Source: Moniliella sp. 'wahieum' (taxonomy: Eukaryota > Basidiomycota > Moniliellomycetes > Moniliellales > Moniliellaceae). From it: DNA of 64,000 bases. Positions 25,701 through 38,376 of the stretch are shown in pieces; the first letter of the stretch is position 1; every line of letters begins with the position of its first letter. The DNA lies in the NCBI GenBank assembly GCA_003971905.1, contig RSEE01000020.1, positions 620,001 through 684,000 of the forward strand. Direction: 5' to 3'. A program made the position numbers and the translations under genes. Below the pieces are notes generated by a model. The model was not told the DNA's origin, searched no databases, and worked only from the letters and a program-made list of their open reading frames with translations.

Positions 25701-26181
25701 GAGTCGCCTTGGAATCCGAGAGAGAAGTTCTGTCCCATGGGGAGCGATATGGAACCGTCTGGCAAAACTTGTGACGATGCCAGGGACGAAGCGATGCGGG
25801 GCAACTGTTGAGCCAGAGGCACATTGACGGTAGGCGCAGGTGCTTGTAGCACGTTGAGCTGGAACGTATCGTAGCCCGTGTGCAACCCATCGGAAGGGTT
25901 CTCTGGCACGGCAGCGAGGGACGTTAGCGGAGGTTGGGTCAGAAGCTGATGGTGTGCCGGAGAAAGTGAGAGTGTTGTTGTCAAAAGAGCACCACGAAGG
26001 CAATCCTGTCACCGAGAATTCAACAGGGCCCCCGGCGTTGGCGACAAAGGTGTCCTGGTCTAGGACCCATTGGTATGGCTGACCCACATGGGCCAGCGGG
26101 GGGGCTGAGCCTGAGTGTAGTAATCTGGTGCACGGAGGCGTGAACGACGCCTGCGACAAGCACGACGAGAGAAGCGAGCAT
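22738..26181 (-). CDS. Axl2-like plasma-membrane protein with cadherin-like (CADG) domains
   Basis: The signal peptide is MLASLVVLVAGVVHAS. Several CADG repeats follow: AHVGQPYQWVLDQDTFVANA with LPSWCSFDNNTLTFSGTPSA, then LPDWLHFNPSDHTFSGVTP, WLQFDEATRTFSGTPP and a fourth before the membrane. The transmembrane helix (around 24770-24830) is GIPLLLALLALLLCCCCRRR, followed by a basic stop-transfer. A long, Pro/Ser-rich cytoplasmic tail ends ELRPRLAEDQNVVNIRY at 22738. In budding yeast Axl2/Bud10 marks the axial bud site and signals to septins and Cdc42; in other fungi homologues act in hyphal or septal polarity. Frames change several times, for instance soon after the signal peptide and near the membrane segment, as elsewhere in this window. 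Confidence 0.85.
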
Positions 26182-29100
26182 GGCAGGCGTGCGGGCCCGG
26201 GGCAGAGCAAACGCCTTGTGCGACGCGTCATGGCCTATCGACGCGAGAAAGAAGGTCAGCGGCTGGCACGATGCCGAGGGCGGTCATACGCACAATATGG
26301 TCAAGGAGGTGCACGGCGGGAGGAAAGGTGGTGGTAAGGAGCGTGGGCACCGGTCACTTCCGACACGGGGGGGAAGATGGTGGGAGCAGGTGGGAGCAGG
26401 GAGAGAGAGGGGGGTGGCGCCGAGGCCAGAGGGTGGTGGAGGCTGAGAAGAGAAGAGCAGACGGCGGGAACAGAATCACGGCATCCAGCCCTTTTCTTCG
26501 TTGCAGTCAATAACTCGATACACGGAGTACTCAGGTAATTCAGTCTGAATACTCAGGGTCCGTGTCCCTTCTGGTGCCTGTGTGCCAGCCGAGGTGCGGT
26601 GCTGGGGCGGTACGGCAGCAGTCTATGCGTGGAGGGCACGCGCAGGCGCGGGGGCAGTGTCGGACCACTTACAGTGCATGTGATTGGCATGCGAACGTCC
26701 TGACGGTGCAGAGGAAGAGTGACCGGGTGGGGAAGCGCACTGGAGACTGCCCCCTGCCGGGGCGCTGCCTGCCGGGAAGGCAGGTTGAGCGCAAGCCCAA
26801 CACTGCGCACGGGCGGGGCACGCACACGCAGGCAGCATAATGGGGGTGCCTGCCAGAAACGGCAGGGCACGCAGCAGGCAGTGCGCCCCAGTGGCTCGCA
26901 GCGCTCACGCGCTCACATGTTCCTCTCAGAGCCCAGAGCCCAGACCCCAGAGTGCAGATCTCTCGCTGGCCATTGGCACGCCCCGTGCCTGCCCGCCAAG
27001 GGAAGCTCCAAGCAGATGTGCGGGCCGGGACGGGGGCAGTGTAAAAAGCTTCATCGAATATCTACCAACCCCCCATCATGCATCAGTGCATCAGTACCAG
27101 TGCAGTCTCCGTCTGAGTACTCAGGACCAGTCGTGATTAACGTGGTGCACTATTCAGAGTATTCAATATTCACTACGCAATGGAGAATTAGGCCTAGCTA
27201 GGCCTTTTTTAGGGCCTTGGGGCGGGAGGCATTCGCTGCTAGTGACTTGCGACGGACACCCCTTCTTAGATCTTACAACCCACCATTCTCACACCCGTGC
27301 CACCCGCGCATGGCCCAGACGCGCGGGGCGCCTACTAGTGACTCACCTGTAAGAGATCCGTGGCATTTCGGTGAGGCACAGCAATCGTTCGTGGCAATCT
27401 GTACTTCACATGCCTGTCATGTGATCACCGCCGCGCATTGTAGTCCTGCCGGTTGTGGAAGGCATGTCAGCGCCAGCCCGCCTTTTTGTTCGTTGCCTTC
27501 GATGGCTCTCGCCTTACTGGGAAACCACCTTTTAAGTGCACGAGCCGAAGCCCACGGCACCGAGAACGTGTTGTGGCACAACCACGTATGAACAGCGCAC
27601 GTTTTCTATCGTCAATCCGCCGCACCCCCTTCACTACACTACAACAGTAATACCCCCTCTCTGCATCCGCCCTGCACTTGATATATCCCGCTGATGATTC
27701 ATCACTAATGTCAATAGCCGAGAATGTGCGGCCAGCTCCAAAGACATTAATAAACAACACCGAAGAGATGAGAATGATACACGATGTTACGGGCTGTATG
27801 GATCCGAGATGTCCGATCCAAGCTAAGGCTCGCCTGATCTGCATATGCCCACTGGAGCGCGCTCCGAAGTCCAACCATGTTTGATGATGGTTGGTTAAAT
27901 CACAGGTGCGGTGGTCCCAGGGGCTATATATGGATCCGCCGCGTGACATTTAGTCGCCCCCCGCCCAAGTCCAAGTCGGATGGCCTAAATAACGCCACCA
28001 AGTTCCAGTACTATCTTTACGTCGACTGTCGTCTCGTCACCACTTACTTTTCCTTTCTCGGTTGCGCCAGCGGCAACCAACCCCTTTTTGACGCGTCCTT
28101 TCTACACCTTATTGTATCCGTTTCCCCTTTGATCGAACCTGTACCCCTCTGGTTGGTGATGGGGATCATTTTCTTCACCTTCCATTCTCGTTCACTCTCG
28201 TCCCTTTTCTCGTCCCTTTCCGCCTTTCCTATCCAAATCCTGCTGTTTTCCAGCCAATTGGTTCAGTATACAGGCTGCCTCCTCTCCACTACTTATTCCC
28301 ACCTCCTGTTTCGACCCCTCGTTCTCCTGGCAGCTTCGGTCCGTCCAGTCGCGTGAGCCTTTCTTCAGCCGCGTCGATTCCCCGTACCAGCTTGTCGCTC
28401 GGGTTCCTTTCCAGCCACGTCGACAACCGCCCCTGTCCAGTCTCAGCTCTGGAAGTCTTTGTTCTTCACTGCCTCTACCCGTCCCTAAGCTCCGGAGGCT
28501 TCGACACGTTACCACGGCCCAAGCCGGTGCATAGTACCCAGCCTTGCCATACGTGTAGCCGCCTCCATCTCGGCTTTAATTGATCACGCCCAAAGGCCTC
28601 TCCTTGTCCCTAGCTCCGCTCCGATCCACCACCTAGCCCAAACTCGAAACTCCCGTGAGTCAACCTATCGGAGCCCCCTGACGGGCCCCCCCGAGACACA
28701 CGGCCCTCTGTGCGCTCTTGGATAATCGAGACTGTCATTAAAAATGTCATGATTTCTGTGTTCCCGCCGCTGATGTTTCCTTTATGTTGCCAGTCTGCTA
28801 TTCTTTGCCACACTTCTCAAGGAAAACAAGCGCAACAGAGGTAGAAAGAGGAACAAGGGAACAGGAGGACGGTTGCGGCACAGGCGCAATGGAGAAAAGA
28901 TTAAGGAAACGGACATGGGGCGACTATATTGTCGCACGCGGATAATATGTATAGGATGGAACTGGGAGACCTTTTTTGATGTGGCAGTTGTCGAAGAGGA
29001 CCGTCGAGTGGGCTGCACATTTCAATTAGGGTCATTGGTTGCCACTCCCGATTTCCAGCGGGGCCGCCCGGCGGGGCCGTGCGTACGCTGGGAGCTCGAA

Positions 29101-30053
29101 GCGCAGCAGTGCTATACGAAGCAGGCGTGTTTTGTGGTGACTGCGGGTCATCGATCATCATCTCCCACATCTGATCACCTCGCAACACTCACCTTACCCA
29201 CCGCGATGGTTTGGCAGGCCTTCTTATGTTCGGCAGTGCGTGTCCGCTAGTATACATACAGGAGACCGCATCTCCTGGGCAAAAAAGTATATATACAAGC
29301 GAAGTGGCACTGAGGGCCCCAGAGGTGTGATACGGGGACCCTACCGTCTCGCTTATTTCGTGCATCGCGTACTCGGTTTTGTTAACGCGGCTGGCCCCTA
29401 TTATACTAGTTTCTGCCATTTTACCCGCTGCGCAAAAAGGTACAGGTACTATTAGGAGACAAGCGTGCGTCCGCAGCCGGCTCGGCTGATGGAGAGAGCT
29501 ATTATAGTATAGGACCCCTTCCCAATCGATAAGGGGTTGAGCCGTACTTCACATGCTTCACAGTGGAGGCGCAGCGCCACACTTTTGTGATCCGTCATGC
29601 ACGTCATGCGTCAAGCGTCCCCCGCAATCGTCCTAAGTATGCGTACGTCGGGGGAAGGCCGTACATCCTGCTCTGCAATGAGATGTAGGATCCTCCCCAC
29701 CTGAGTTTCGTTAGCCAGCGCACGGGCAGAGGCGCAGCAGCGATGGTGAAGCACAGGGTTCATGAATACTCTCTGTTGGCGTCTCCAGTGCTGCGCTGCA
29801 TTATAGTATTCCCGGCACCTCCCCCACAAAAACGCAGTTTGTGGGTTGACTACGCCGTTGACTCCCGCAGCATGTTTCCAGCTTCAGCCTTTTAAAGCCC
29901 TTGTGCCCCACCCTCTCCTTCCATCCACCTATACCACCAAATCTCTTTCTTCAGCGCCAGGCCAGCACCGCCCCCCGTTCCCTCTTTCCATATCCCCTCC
30001 CTTTGTAATCCCCACATCCTTACTTGACCTGTTACACAGCAAGGCACAGCCCC
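26182..30053. other. Longest gene-free stretch (about 3.9 kb)
   Basis: No conserved coding region could be recognised on either strand. It includes a purine-rich axl2 upstream region, GAGTACTCAGG motifs near 26525 and 27115, and an AGGCCTAGCTAGGCCT palindrome near 27191-27206. A TATA box with a CT-rich tract lies at 27924-28620. An AT-richer part at about 28740-29500 has no recognised content. The last 200 bp are the promoter of the hydrolase gene. Confidence 0.5.
27924..28620 (+). promoter_or_regulatory. TATA box followed by a long CT-rich leader-like tract without an ORF
   Basis: CTATATATGG at 27924-27933 is followed, from about 28020 to 28620, by strongly pyrimidine-biased DNA on the plus strand. 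This is the composition typical of fungal core promoters and long 5' leaders. No convincing reading frame follows before the next gene at 30054. It may be a non-coding transcript, a lost gene or a very distant promoter. Confidence 0.3.
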
Positions 30054-31740
30054 ATGGTCAATCGCCGCTCCTTTATCCTGGCTCTCAGCTCTCTGGCCAC
30101 AGTGGCCTCTGATGCATTTGCTTCCCGTCCTTTGGCCTTGTCCAACCGCGCTGTCCTGCAACGCTCTTCCGCTGCCACGGCAAATGCCACGCCCCATCTT
30201 ACCTACCACACCTGGAAGCAGTACGATACGGCCCAGTACCCGTGGCACACCAACTTGACCCTCCTCTGGGCGACTCAGTGGGAGACCTTTGTACGTCTTC
30301 GTCTATCCCCCCTCATATTTGCCTTCTATTCCAGAATGACAGATAGTAGTGACTATGTGTTGCTAACATTCAGAACGCCTTTTCTGTTGTTGCTCTCGTT
30401 TCTTTGGGGGTGTGCATGGCTCCTCACTGCACTTCGGTGTGCACAGTCGCAACATGGCATTTACCCGTTCGACTCGTGGTCCAATGGGACCGACTTTAGC
30501 ACGATCTTCTCCACCCTTCTCGCCAAGCACGGATCGGTATCGGCCAATGGCTTTGATCAGGACACGTGGGCCCAGCCGTTCCTGGATCAGGGCAAGAAGG
30601 TCCTCTCCCTTGCAAAGAGCTATGTCAAAGTGGCAACCTTACTGCCGCTTACGCAGCTTACTTGTACGTTCCTCTGTTCTATTCTATACTTTTGGTTATC
30701 GTCTGTACAGAGGTTCACCCATACCGATATGCTGACATTTTGTCGGGCTGGTATGTAGCCGTGCGGCCACCGTCTTCCGCATGGGTACTTCCCTTGGGTC
30801 GGGCCCAACTCGGAGTCCAGCAAAAAGAAAGAGATCCTTTCAGTTGGAGAAGGAAGCGTACGAGTTGGGCATCAAGTACTACACTCCAGCAATTGCGTTT
30901 GAAAAGAACATTCCCTTCCCCACCGCACCAGAGGGAGCGTTCAACAAGAACCATCCAAGGATATTTGCACGCGAACCGGCCCTGGTCCACCTCAACCAAG
31001 GTCCGGCGTACCGCCCCGGTGGCTCCGTCCAAGCAAAAGTTCGTCCTCCTCGTTGGTGGCTTGGACCACTACCGCCCTGGCCAATGGGACAATGTGCAAG
31101 ACTTGCTTGGCGCCAACTTTACCACGCTGGTGGTGGATATGCCTGGAACCGGGGACGCGGCCATCTCAGGCCGCAACACAAGTTGGGATGCAGCGATGTG
31201 GAAGACGGTGCTGGACTGGGTGGAGGCCAATGCGGAGACGTATGCAATCGACACCAACTTTCTCTACGCTTGGGGTACTTCGACCGGTTCGTATTATGCA
31301 ATCAAACTTTCTCGTTCCGAACATGCTCGGCTGCAGGGTGTTCTGAGCCAAGGCCAGGCTGCTCACTTCGCCTTTGAGCCCGACTGGCTTGCCAGTGCCG
31401 ACTACCTTGCGTACCCGACAGACCTGTGGGGCCCATTGGCCAGCGCATTTGGGTACAGTTACCAGACCAAGGAGGATTTTGCCAAGGTGTCGCTCAATTA
31501 CTCTTGCTTAACCTCGGGGTCCTGGACAGTGCACCTTGCCTCACCACGGTTATTAATGGTTTGGACGATGGCGTGTTCCCCATTGACGATGCCCTACTCG
31601 TCACCACTCATGCCACGGGCTCCTTTGCTCGCCTCTTCCCAGGCCAGGGACACATGGGCGAGCCAGCTTCCACGCCTTGGGTTACCGAATTTTGGAAGGA
31701 TGTCCAGACCAATGGCTTCATTTTCCCAGTGCACGTTTGA
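30054..31740 (+). CDS. Secreted alpha/beta hydrolase, FrsA/Ayg1-like
   Basis: The start MVNRRSFILALSSLATVASD is a signal peptide. Downstream are HGIYPFDSWSNGTDF, the strand KFVLLVGGLDHYRPGQW, VVDMPGTGDAAISG and the nucleophile elbow in YAWGTSTGSYYAIKLSRSE (GTSTG). The acid residue is likely in NGLDDGVFPIDDALL and the His in FPGQGHMGEP. The architecture fits the fungal FrsA-like esterases (DUF1100 group) that include the pigment enzyme Ayg1. An N-glycosylation-rich N-terminus agrees with secretion. Introns start GTACGT after WETF (about 30292) and near 30664. Frame changes near 30780-30900 and 31500-31530 lack intron signals. Substrate is unknown. TGA at 31738-31740 ends the gene. Confidence 0.8.
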
Positions 31741-32680
31741 TTGATTCTTTCTCTTGAGGCCATATGGAAGGCGATGCGGGATGGCTCGTTGGGGTAGCAT
31801 CAGTTGCGTGCCCCTCTTTTTTCTCTCGAACGAGCAGTTGCCCCACATTCTTCTCATGTAAGGCGAGCTTTCCAACATCTCTCTCATATTATACAAGAAA
31901 CAACTCTCTCCTCCTCTCGACAACTCTTTTATGGTGTCCACACGCATATCATATGTCGGTCTTCTTTTTCTTACCCCCCCTCTTACTGTATGACTTTCGC
32001 TTTCTACCTCCCGCTACTTTCGGCGCGTATATATATGCACCGTGCTCATATATAACCGGGACACAAGTGATGCGGGGGAGAGACTTAGTGGGCTGCCTCT
32101 GGTGGAGACCGGCGTGCTGCTTGAAGCGATCTTGCTTAGTTGATGTTTGCGTGAAGAACCGGGAAAGCGCACATCTATTCACACGCTCCCCATATCCATA
32201 TGGTGTGGGGGCGTCTCTTGCAGCGAGAGAGCTGCGCCGGGAGGGGGTTACTATGAGGTGCCGGCGCCAGCTTATATTGCTGATTGCTGATTCGGAGCCG
32301 ACCGGGTGCGGCACTGGTGCGGCACAACTAAGACCGGCGATTGTCCGGCCCGATCTGCGGCTATCGCAGCCGGTTGGGGCCTGCTGGGGCGCCAGTTGGG
32401 TGTTGGGTTGGGAGGATGGGTGATACATGATTTGATTGTGCGACCACAATTCCTCGGCCAACGCTATTCGTCACGACGGGGCTGCTAGGCCGATCGACTG
32501 ATCTTGCCCCTTTTGCGTCTTCCGTGCTGCCTCGGCCTCGGCGGTAGAACGGGTAACAACCACCTGGTGCGCTTTCTCTCCACCGCTCTGCCACCGCTCT
32601 GCCCCTTCGGGTCCCTTCCGCCCCCTCCCCAGCCCCCAGCCCTGTGCACGGACTGAACGTTGAGCTCCCCTTAACTATGC
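31741..32680. other. Intergenic region between hydrolase and NUDIX genes
   Basis: No gene is supported in these 940 bp. Two TATA-like runs (GTATATATATGC near 32027 and CATATATAACC near 32046) sit about 640 bp before the NUDIX start, too far for a simple core promoter. Confidence 0.45.
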
Positions 32681-34546
32681 ATGGGCCTGGCCACCACGAG
32701 CGTCCATACAAGGACCAGCGTGCGTTTGGCGCCGCCGCCGCTGCTGGGCTCGTTGCCCTGTCTCACACCCCCCACGCACCTTCGTCAACCCCCCCACTGC
32801 ACGCGGAGGGCAAGTGTGGCCATCCTCCTCCGTTTTCCGCCCCCACCCCGACGATCTGCCTCATCTAACCGGCGCAACCCAGTCCTACTCGTCCCTTTAT
32901 CCGCATGGTGTGCCTCTCGTCTCGGCCGAAACGGCGAGGCTGCAGAGTGTGCTTTCGGGTGGTCTGCCGCCCGTCGCCGAGGAGCCCGCCATGGACACTG
33001 GCAGCTCGGACGACGACGATGGCAGCGACACCAACTCCAACAAGGAACAAGGTCCTCGCTCTACCTCCCCCACCTCGGCCACCCAACCGATCGGCCTGCC
33101 GGCCTTCTTGGCTCAGGACTGGATCCAACGTTCGGAACCTGAAGTCTTCTACATCCAACGCGCCACCGTCCTGGCGATCGATGGTCCTCCCACGTCGCCT
33201 TCCCCGGGGCAAACGGGAAGAAGCAGACCCGTCGGACCTGTTTGCTGCGATGCGCGAGACATGGGAAGAAGTTGGTGTCGACTTGTCAGAGGAGGATTTC
33301 ACTCTAGCCGGCCGTTGGATGATCGGGAGATTTCCGGAGCGTTTGGGAGTCGGTTGTTGATGATTCTGTCTTCGTTTAGTACGTTCCTTCTCTCCCCGTT
33401 TCGTTTTCCACTACGTTGTTGAGGTGCACATTGACTAAATCAAGGTGCACATAGTTTTTGTCCAAACCACCCCTTTTGCTCCTGAGCCCCAGCTCCAGCC
33501 CGAAGAAGTCGCTTCGGCCCATTGGATCCCACTTCGTCTGCTGGCCGACCAAGCAGCCATCCTTACCAAGGCGAGCGTGAATGGGGGTGCTGCGCCGGTC
33601 CCCGTGCCTGCCACTATTGTCCCGCCCGCCTCGCGCGTTTCTTTTCCTTCGGCTTCGGCCCCGCTCCCACCGACCAAGCAAGAGGCATGGGAGGAACACC
33701 CGTACCGCCTCAGCATCGACATTGCTGACCGACTAGTTCAGTGGCCGGCGGTGCAACCGATTGCACGGTGGTTGTTCGGTCGCGATCGATGCACTTTTAC
33801 TATACCCCCTGCCCAATCGGCCGATTGTAACCAGCGAGCCAGGCTCCGGGGCGACGCTTCTTCTCATACCAACTCGAACGATCCGCAATCCCGCTCGCGT
33901 CTCTCTCGTGGCCATCACCCCCATGCCATGCCACCGTTGCAGCTGTGGGGCATCACGCTCGGTATGACTCTCGATTTGCTCGACCGGCTGTTCCCCGCTC
34001 GTTCGGGCGCGACCACTTGTCCGTACCCGCGCCTGTCCATCCGCTTGACCGGCAGGTCGAACGCGAGGAAGAGGCTGCGACCCGGGAGCTGGCCGAACCC
34101 AAGGTCGGGCAGGAAGAGAGCCATACTGGATTGAGACGCTTACCACCTCTGCTACCGCTATGTCCCACTGAATTCAACGGGTGGAGGAGTTTGGGTCCCT
34201 TGGGTTGGATCTCCTCTTTGGTTCACCATGTGCGTCTCCGGCTCCTGGCCCGCCTCGCCGTGCCTACCCGGCATTCAACACGACCGCGATGCATACCATT
34301 GTGCCTTCCTTTCCTGCGCTCGACATTAACCTGTACATCTACCTTGCCAGTGGCCGCTACCGTCGCATCCTGCTCGCGCAACAACGCAGCGCCCCTACCG
34401 ACCCGCGCAACTGGGTCGCCATCTCGGTGCATGCGTATTACCTGGCGCTGCGCCGGGCGCTGGTGATGGCACTGATGATGCGCTCGGCGGCTATGGTGAT
34501 GCTGCTGGTATGGGCAGGGAGGAGGGTACGCAGGCTGCTGCGCTAA
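32681..34546 (+). CDS. NUDIX hydrolase, CoA-pyrophosphatase (PCD1/NUDT7)-like
   Basis: FLAQDWIQRSEPEVFYIQRA precedes the Nudix box, which reads FPGGKREEADPSD and LFAAMRETWEEVGVDLSE (REx2EExG present). After an intron near 33380-33445, VHIVFVQTTPFAPEPQLQPE and VASAHWIPLRLL follow, typical of fungal Nudix proteins of the coenzyme A/NADH diphosphatase group. WGITLGMTLDLLDRLFP near 33942 is also conserved. The C-terminal part (about 34180-34546) ends in a hydrophobic segment (VMALMMRSAAMVMLLVWAG), possibly a tail anchor. Such enzymes cleave nucleoside diphosphate derivatives; the exact substrate is not deducible. The start at 32681 is the first Met leading to RRASVAILLRF. Several frame breaks are present. 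Confidence 0.82.
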
Positions 34547-34869
34547 ATCAATCAATCCATCATGATCGCAACGGGAACAAAGGGGCCAGAGAAAAGGGGC
34601 AGATAGGCGAGTGCAGGGCACGCACGTGCGCGCTAGGAACGGGGAGGTGAGAAAGGCAGTCCACAGGCCCGTGAGAGGGGTAAACGCTGAGGGTGGCAAC
34701 ATGGGGGCCGGCGACAGAACAAAACACGCAGTCCAAATCATCCAGAGGTCCGGCTTTCGTTCGGAACCGGGGAGGGATGGGGAGGAGGGGGGGGGAATGA
34801 AACCAAGCGTTGACTGGAAGAGCGAAGAGGACAAGGAAAAAGCAGAGGGCCAAGGGAGATGGACCGATT
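34547..34869. other. Convergent intergenic region, NUDIX / two-RRM genes
   Basis: The 323 bp lie between facing 3' ends. I see nothing else in it. Confidence 0.5.
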
Positions 34870-37800
34870 TCATGTCGCCGTCGGGCTGCTGACCAACGAA
34901 TGCGATAAGGACAAGCCCATGCCTCTGCGCTCGGCAACCGAAGGCGAGGGCGCCAGGTCCGCTTGGGGCGCGCTCGTGGGGACAGGTAAGCGCTGCGGAT
35001 GCGGTTCCTCGCGTTCCTTGGGGGAAGGCTGGTGACGTTGTTTGGCCAAAGCGGTACCGCGGACAGACATGCGGGCGATGGCTTTGGTCAATTCCTCGGT
35101 GGTGGTACTTCGGGCAAGGGAAGCGGGATCTTCTTGCTCCACCTCGGGTTGAGCCTGCTCGGTCTAGGTCGGTTTGCTCGGTAGGCACCGAGGCAGGGGA
35201 CACCTCGGTGGCCAGCTGGGAACGCGCCGGTCGTAGCGGGTTGGACAGGGATAACCTCCGTTCTCGCTCGCCCGTCAGCGGCGGAGCCGGCACGGGCGGG
35301 AACCGTACCCCCTCCTCTCGACCATCGGACTAACCGCAGGCGAGTTGGTCGACACGCACGCTGCCCAAACGCATACTTGATCTGCCGTGCCTCTCCGTCT
35401 TCTTCGTCCTCCGACACAGCGCACTCGTCCCGTCGCCAGTTGGGCTGGGCCAGAGGAACCCCCTGGATGCTCTGTCTCAGCCTCCGCATCGATGGAGAGG
35501 GGACAACGGGGAAGGGGTACCCCTCCGACGAATGAGAGGGGGCGGTGGTGCGGGCGCATCGGGCTGCGCTGACAGTGGGGCCGCCTGGGCCGGGCCGGGA
35601 GTAGGGTGGGTGGGCACCACAGCAGGTGGCGGTGCCATTGGCACCATCTGCATTCCCCAGTGCGGCGTGGGCGGGGCAGGCCAATGCGGCGTAGCCGGGT
35701 CCATGGGCGTAGGAATGCCCATGTAGAACGGCATGTGGGCCGAGGGGGTGCCGGGGTGCATAGGAAAGTGCACGGGCCCCAGGGGCTTGATGATGTACGG
35801 GTTAAACGTCTGCGCGCCCGGTGTCAATGGAAGACCTGGCACAAGACGGGTGACCGAAGGGCTAAGGTTTGCCAGGGGAAAGGAGGTGAGGGGGCAAATG
35901 AGCATGAGGCGTTCCAGGGATCGAGTCCATGGGCCACCCCACCCCGGGCGTGACCACACCCGGCGTCACAGGCACATTCACCCGCCCCAGCGGTTGGGCG
36001 TACCCCTGCACATACCGGAATGGTGCAGAGGGAAGATCGATCCGTCCTGGCCGTCCATTGGGGCGAGGTTGACCTCCATTCGGCGGCGCAGCACGCGATG
36101 CGGCGGCTGTAGCGGCCGTCGGCGGCGCAGGCAAGGATGCTTCTCCCACGCCACGGGGTTGTTGAGACGGGGCTTCAGCTTGGGAGGGCCTCGACACGCC
36201 TGACGTTGCCGATGTATGTGAGAAGGATGACAAGCCTGACGCGGCCGACACGGTCGATAAGGAGCGATGATTGCGTGTGGGCGGGTCCGAGGGATGCATC
36301 ACGCTGCGGCTGACACGATGGCTGGGGAAGCATGCGAGGAGCCTGTTGAGGAGGTGCCATGGGCACTCCCAGGCCGCATGTGTGGCGAAGCGGAGTCGGT
36401 GGATTGGTCCGAGGGCCAGGCGCGGAGCGGAGGCGCCGCTAACTGATGTCCATATTCGGAACGGCCCATATAAGATTGGTGTCCTCTAGCCCCTTGCGCT
36501 TGAGATGGGGGGGCTGTGGAGGGGACAGAGAGCTGCTGTTGATGCTGCTGTTGCTGCTGGAGCAGAGCGCTTCGCTGCATCGCTTGCTGGACGTACGGCG
36601 AGGGCTGCTGTGGGCGCATCAACACATACGGAGACGCAGTCAACGGTGCCCCTCCCGCCAGTGCCGTCCCACCAGTCATCCCAGAGGTCCCCGCACCGGC
36701 AATGGCAGACCAGGAATCCCCCCCGCCAAACTAAAGTTGGTCCCGACCAGACCCGGGAGGTCCAAGGCAGAAGCTGCTGCTGCCGCGGTGGGGGCCGCAA
36801 CAGCACCTTGCGACATGCTTGCGCTGAATGCGCCCGTGTACTGGGCGGGGGCGACGGGGATCGATCCTGGCTGGGGCGGCATTAACCGCAAAGCGATCGA
36901 AATGAACCTTCAGCGTACGCCCACTAAATTCGTAGCTAAAGAGAAGGGTTAGCATGACATCAGCAAAGGAGATGAGTGAGGATGAGGGGGGGGGGGAGGA
37001 CATACCCATGGTACAAGCGAACAGCATGCTGAGCATCCTCGGGGGTAGCAAAGAGGACCGTACCAAAACCTTTGGACCGGCCTTGGACCGACGGCCACAT
37101 CGGCACGCTGGACACGGCCCGCGGCACGAAACAAGTCCTTGAGGTCTTGCCATTGAGTGTTGAAAGGGATGTTGCCGACAAAGAGGGTACGGCCATAGTA
37201 CGGCGTAGGCGCCGCGGCCGCCTGAGCAGCCGCCTGGGCTGCAAAAAGGCGCAGCATTGGACACGGCCATACTATTCATAGAAGCAAGATTCACGTTCAC
37301 ATCTCCTGACGGGAAGCCGAGCGACCGGTCCCACCGCTCTGTTCCCAAGGGGAAGCGCAAAATTGTGTCGGGAGCAGCAGGGGCCGGCAGCGGGCCCGGG
37401 TTGAGCAATTGGCCAGACCGGTCGATTTGTACGTCGAGAACACGGCCTTGCCAGCTGAAGCCATGGAACATCTCGACAGCATGCAGTGCATCGGTCTCGT
37501 CGCCAAAAGGACCGAGCCATAGCCCTTGGAACGATTGTCGGGTGTCAGGGCAACGTCGGCGCGGAGCACGGTGCCCGAGCGGCGGAAGAGATCCTTGAGG
37601 TCTTGCCAGCGAACACGGTACGGCAGGTTACGCACGTACAGCTGGGTACGTGGGTCGAAGCGGCTCAGCGGGCCAGCCTGGGCGGGGGAGCCCTGGGTGG
37701 CAGGGGGCCAACGGGAGGGATGGGGCAGGGCCTGCGGCTGCGGCTGCGGCTGTTGCTGGGAGACGGCGGACAAGTAGCGATGCGCAGGGCTTCCGGCGCT

Positions 37801-38376
37801 CAGACTGGGGCTGGCACTCAGGTTCAAGCTCAGGCCGGGGCTGGGGCTGGGATGGTAGGGGGCGGGAGCGGGCGGACGGAGCGCATGGCCCCAAGGCGGA
37901 CGAGGGCTCGGAGGCACCAGAACCGGCGGATCCGCTCGAGGCGGAGATGGCGCGGTCCATGAGCAGCGCTTTGGCGGCGCGGCCGCGGCTGCTGCGTCGT
38001 CCAGGCCGGCGCGGGTGCTGGGCACGGGGGAGCGTGCGTGGGCAGGAGCGTCGGGCAGCATGGAGGAAGAGAGACGAAGGGACACGGGGCAGCCGAGTGG
38101 AGGCGGGGGGCTACCAGGCCAGACCAGAGGAGAAGGGGCAGAGACAATCAGCAAATCGCATACATCCCTCGTCCGAGGGGATGGTCGGGGCGGCGGCGGT
38201 GGAGGCGGGAGGACGGGTCTCAAGGCGCCCGAGGGCTTCCCAGCATGGCGGTTGGGCGGCGCGTGTGTTCCGCACCTCCGGCTGACGTCATTCCGCCGGG
38301 CGGGGGTGGCTGGCGCCATGCGAGGCGAGGCCACGTCGCCGTTCCCCGACCCGACGGATGACTGTGGCGGAGGCAT
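34870..38376 (-). CDS. Two-RRM RNA-binding protein with long Pro/Ser-rich arms (Gbp2/Hrb1-like RRMs)
   Basis: The start is [18 protein letters not shown] proline-rich N-arm of about 220 residues leads to RRM1: [40 protein letters not shown] and GYGSVL. After GMNVQIDR-type sequence and a spacer, RRM2 reads [48 protein letters not shown] and [14 protein letters not shown], with an intron near 36940-37010. A long Gln/Pro/Ala-rich C-arm ([16 protein letters not shown]) ends with [20 protein letters not shown]. The paired RRMs with the WQDLKDLFR signature resemble Gbp2/Hrb1-type and fungal RNP proteins that act in mRNA packaging or translation control. The function of this member is unknown. Frame changes are frequent in the repetitive arms. 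Confidence 0.78.

Noticed and set aside
27877-28356. A 159-codon plus-strand open frame in the CT-rich tract
   Set aside because: Its Ser/Phe/Leu-rich composition follows directly from the pyrimidine bias; no domain or intron pattern supports it.
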